From positions 1,118,501-1,182,500 of the forward strand of contig NZ_JAFEJA010000002.1 of assembly GCF_016919245.1 (NCBI RefSeq): a DNA stretch of 64,000 nt, written 5' to 3'. Both the position numbers and the translations under genes were made by a program. The notes below the pieces were generated by a model, which did not search any database, was not told the origin of the DNA, and saw only the letters and a list, made by a program, of their open reading frames with translations. Below, one piece after another: positions 63,996 to 64,000 of the stretch (positions are counted from its first letter, which is position 1; every line of letters starts with the position of its first letter). Source of the stretch: Streptomyces zhihengii. GTDB lineage: Bacteria > Actinomycetota > Actinomycetes > Streptomycetales > Streptomycetaceae.

Positions 63996-64000
63996 ATCTG

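Overview
The window is a very GC-rich actinobacterial chromosome segment, most likely Streptomyces. The signs are strong third-position G/C bias, frequent GTG starts, ATGA/GTGA translational coupling, an MbtH-dependent hydroxamate-type NRPS, FtsX-type ABC operons next to NarL-type two-component systems, PucR and SpoIIE-type regulators, and a complete RsbR/S/T stressosome set. No tRNA, rRNA, transposase, phage gene or CRISPR array was found.

Layout. (1) 1-15371: the 3' 15 kb of a giant NRPS gene, cut at the left edge inside the HHxxxDG motif of its first condensation domain, followed by a translationally coupled mbtH. The visible order is (C)-A-PCP-C-A-PCP-E-C-A-PCP-C-A-PCP-C. There is no thioesterase. 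The third A domain has the delta-N-hydroxyornithine code, and A1 and A4 have near-identical codes. This suggests a hydroxamate siderophore released by a terminal C domain, in the manner described for erythrochelin. (2) 15486-22010: a TrmO-like tRNA methyltransferase, a heterodimeric ABC exporter pair on the minus strand (possible siderophore transporter), a YtcJ-type amidohydrolase and a small orphan protein. (3) 22135-27404: an FtsX permease/ATPase operon divergent from a NarL-type histidine kinase/response regulator pair. (4) 27694-30199: a PucR-type regulator coupled to a tiny membrane protein, divergent from a DUF3068 envelope protein.

(5) 30488-41292: a tightly packed plus-strand locus. 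It holds a GT4 glycosyltransferase, a SAM methyltransferase, a 1442-aa AftD-like membrane arabinofuranosyltransferase homologue, a PapA/condensation-like acyltransferase, a second methyltransferase, an EamA/DMT transporter that runs in frame into a Trm112 protein, and an FkbM methyltransferase. It looks like an assembly line for a methylated, possibly acylated cell-surface glycan or glycolipid, and it is the best candidate here for an undescribed system. (6) 41392-47116: a TetR-controlled minus-strand operon (PF10118 hydrolase, FAD/2Fe-2S reductase, M24 peptidase-like protein, EphD-like epoxide hydrolase-SDR fusion) with a perfect palindromic operator in the divergent promoter region.

(7) 47144-57166: two SpoIIE-type phosphatases, an AlkZ-like winged-helix protein, an ankyrin protein coupled to a beta-propeller lipoprotein, a cold-shock protein, a minisatellite-like array, a predicted leaderless 27-aa leader peptide and a secreted propeller-like protein. 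(8) 57358-63995: a stress-signalling block with an RsbW-like kinase, an RsbR-RsbS-RsbT-(RsbT/RsbX hybrid)-RsbU operon joined by start/stop overlaps, a further SpoIIE-type phosphatase with an altered metal-site motif, and a MarR regulator at the right edge.

A recurring oddity is short direct or tandem duplication in noncoding DNA, several times including a gene's last codons and stop codon (21314-21427, 30179-30253, 40361-40470, 51201-51267). Further noncoding tandem arrays lie at 41304-41362, 52420-52521 and 55032-55209.
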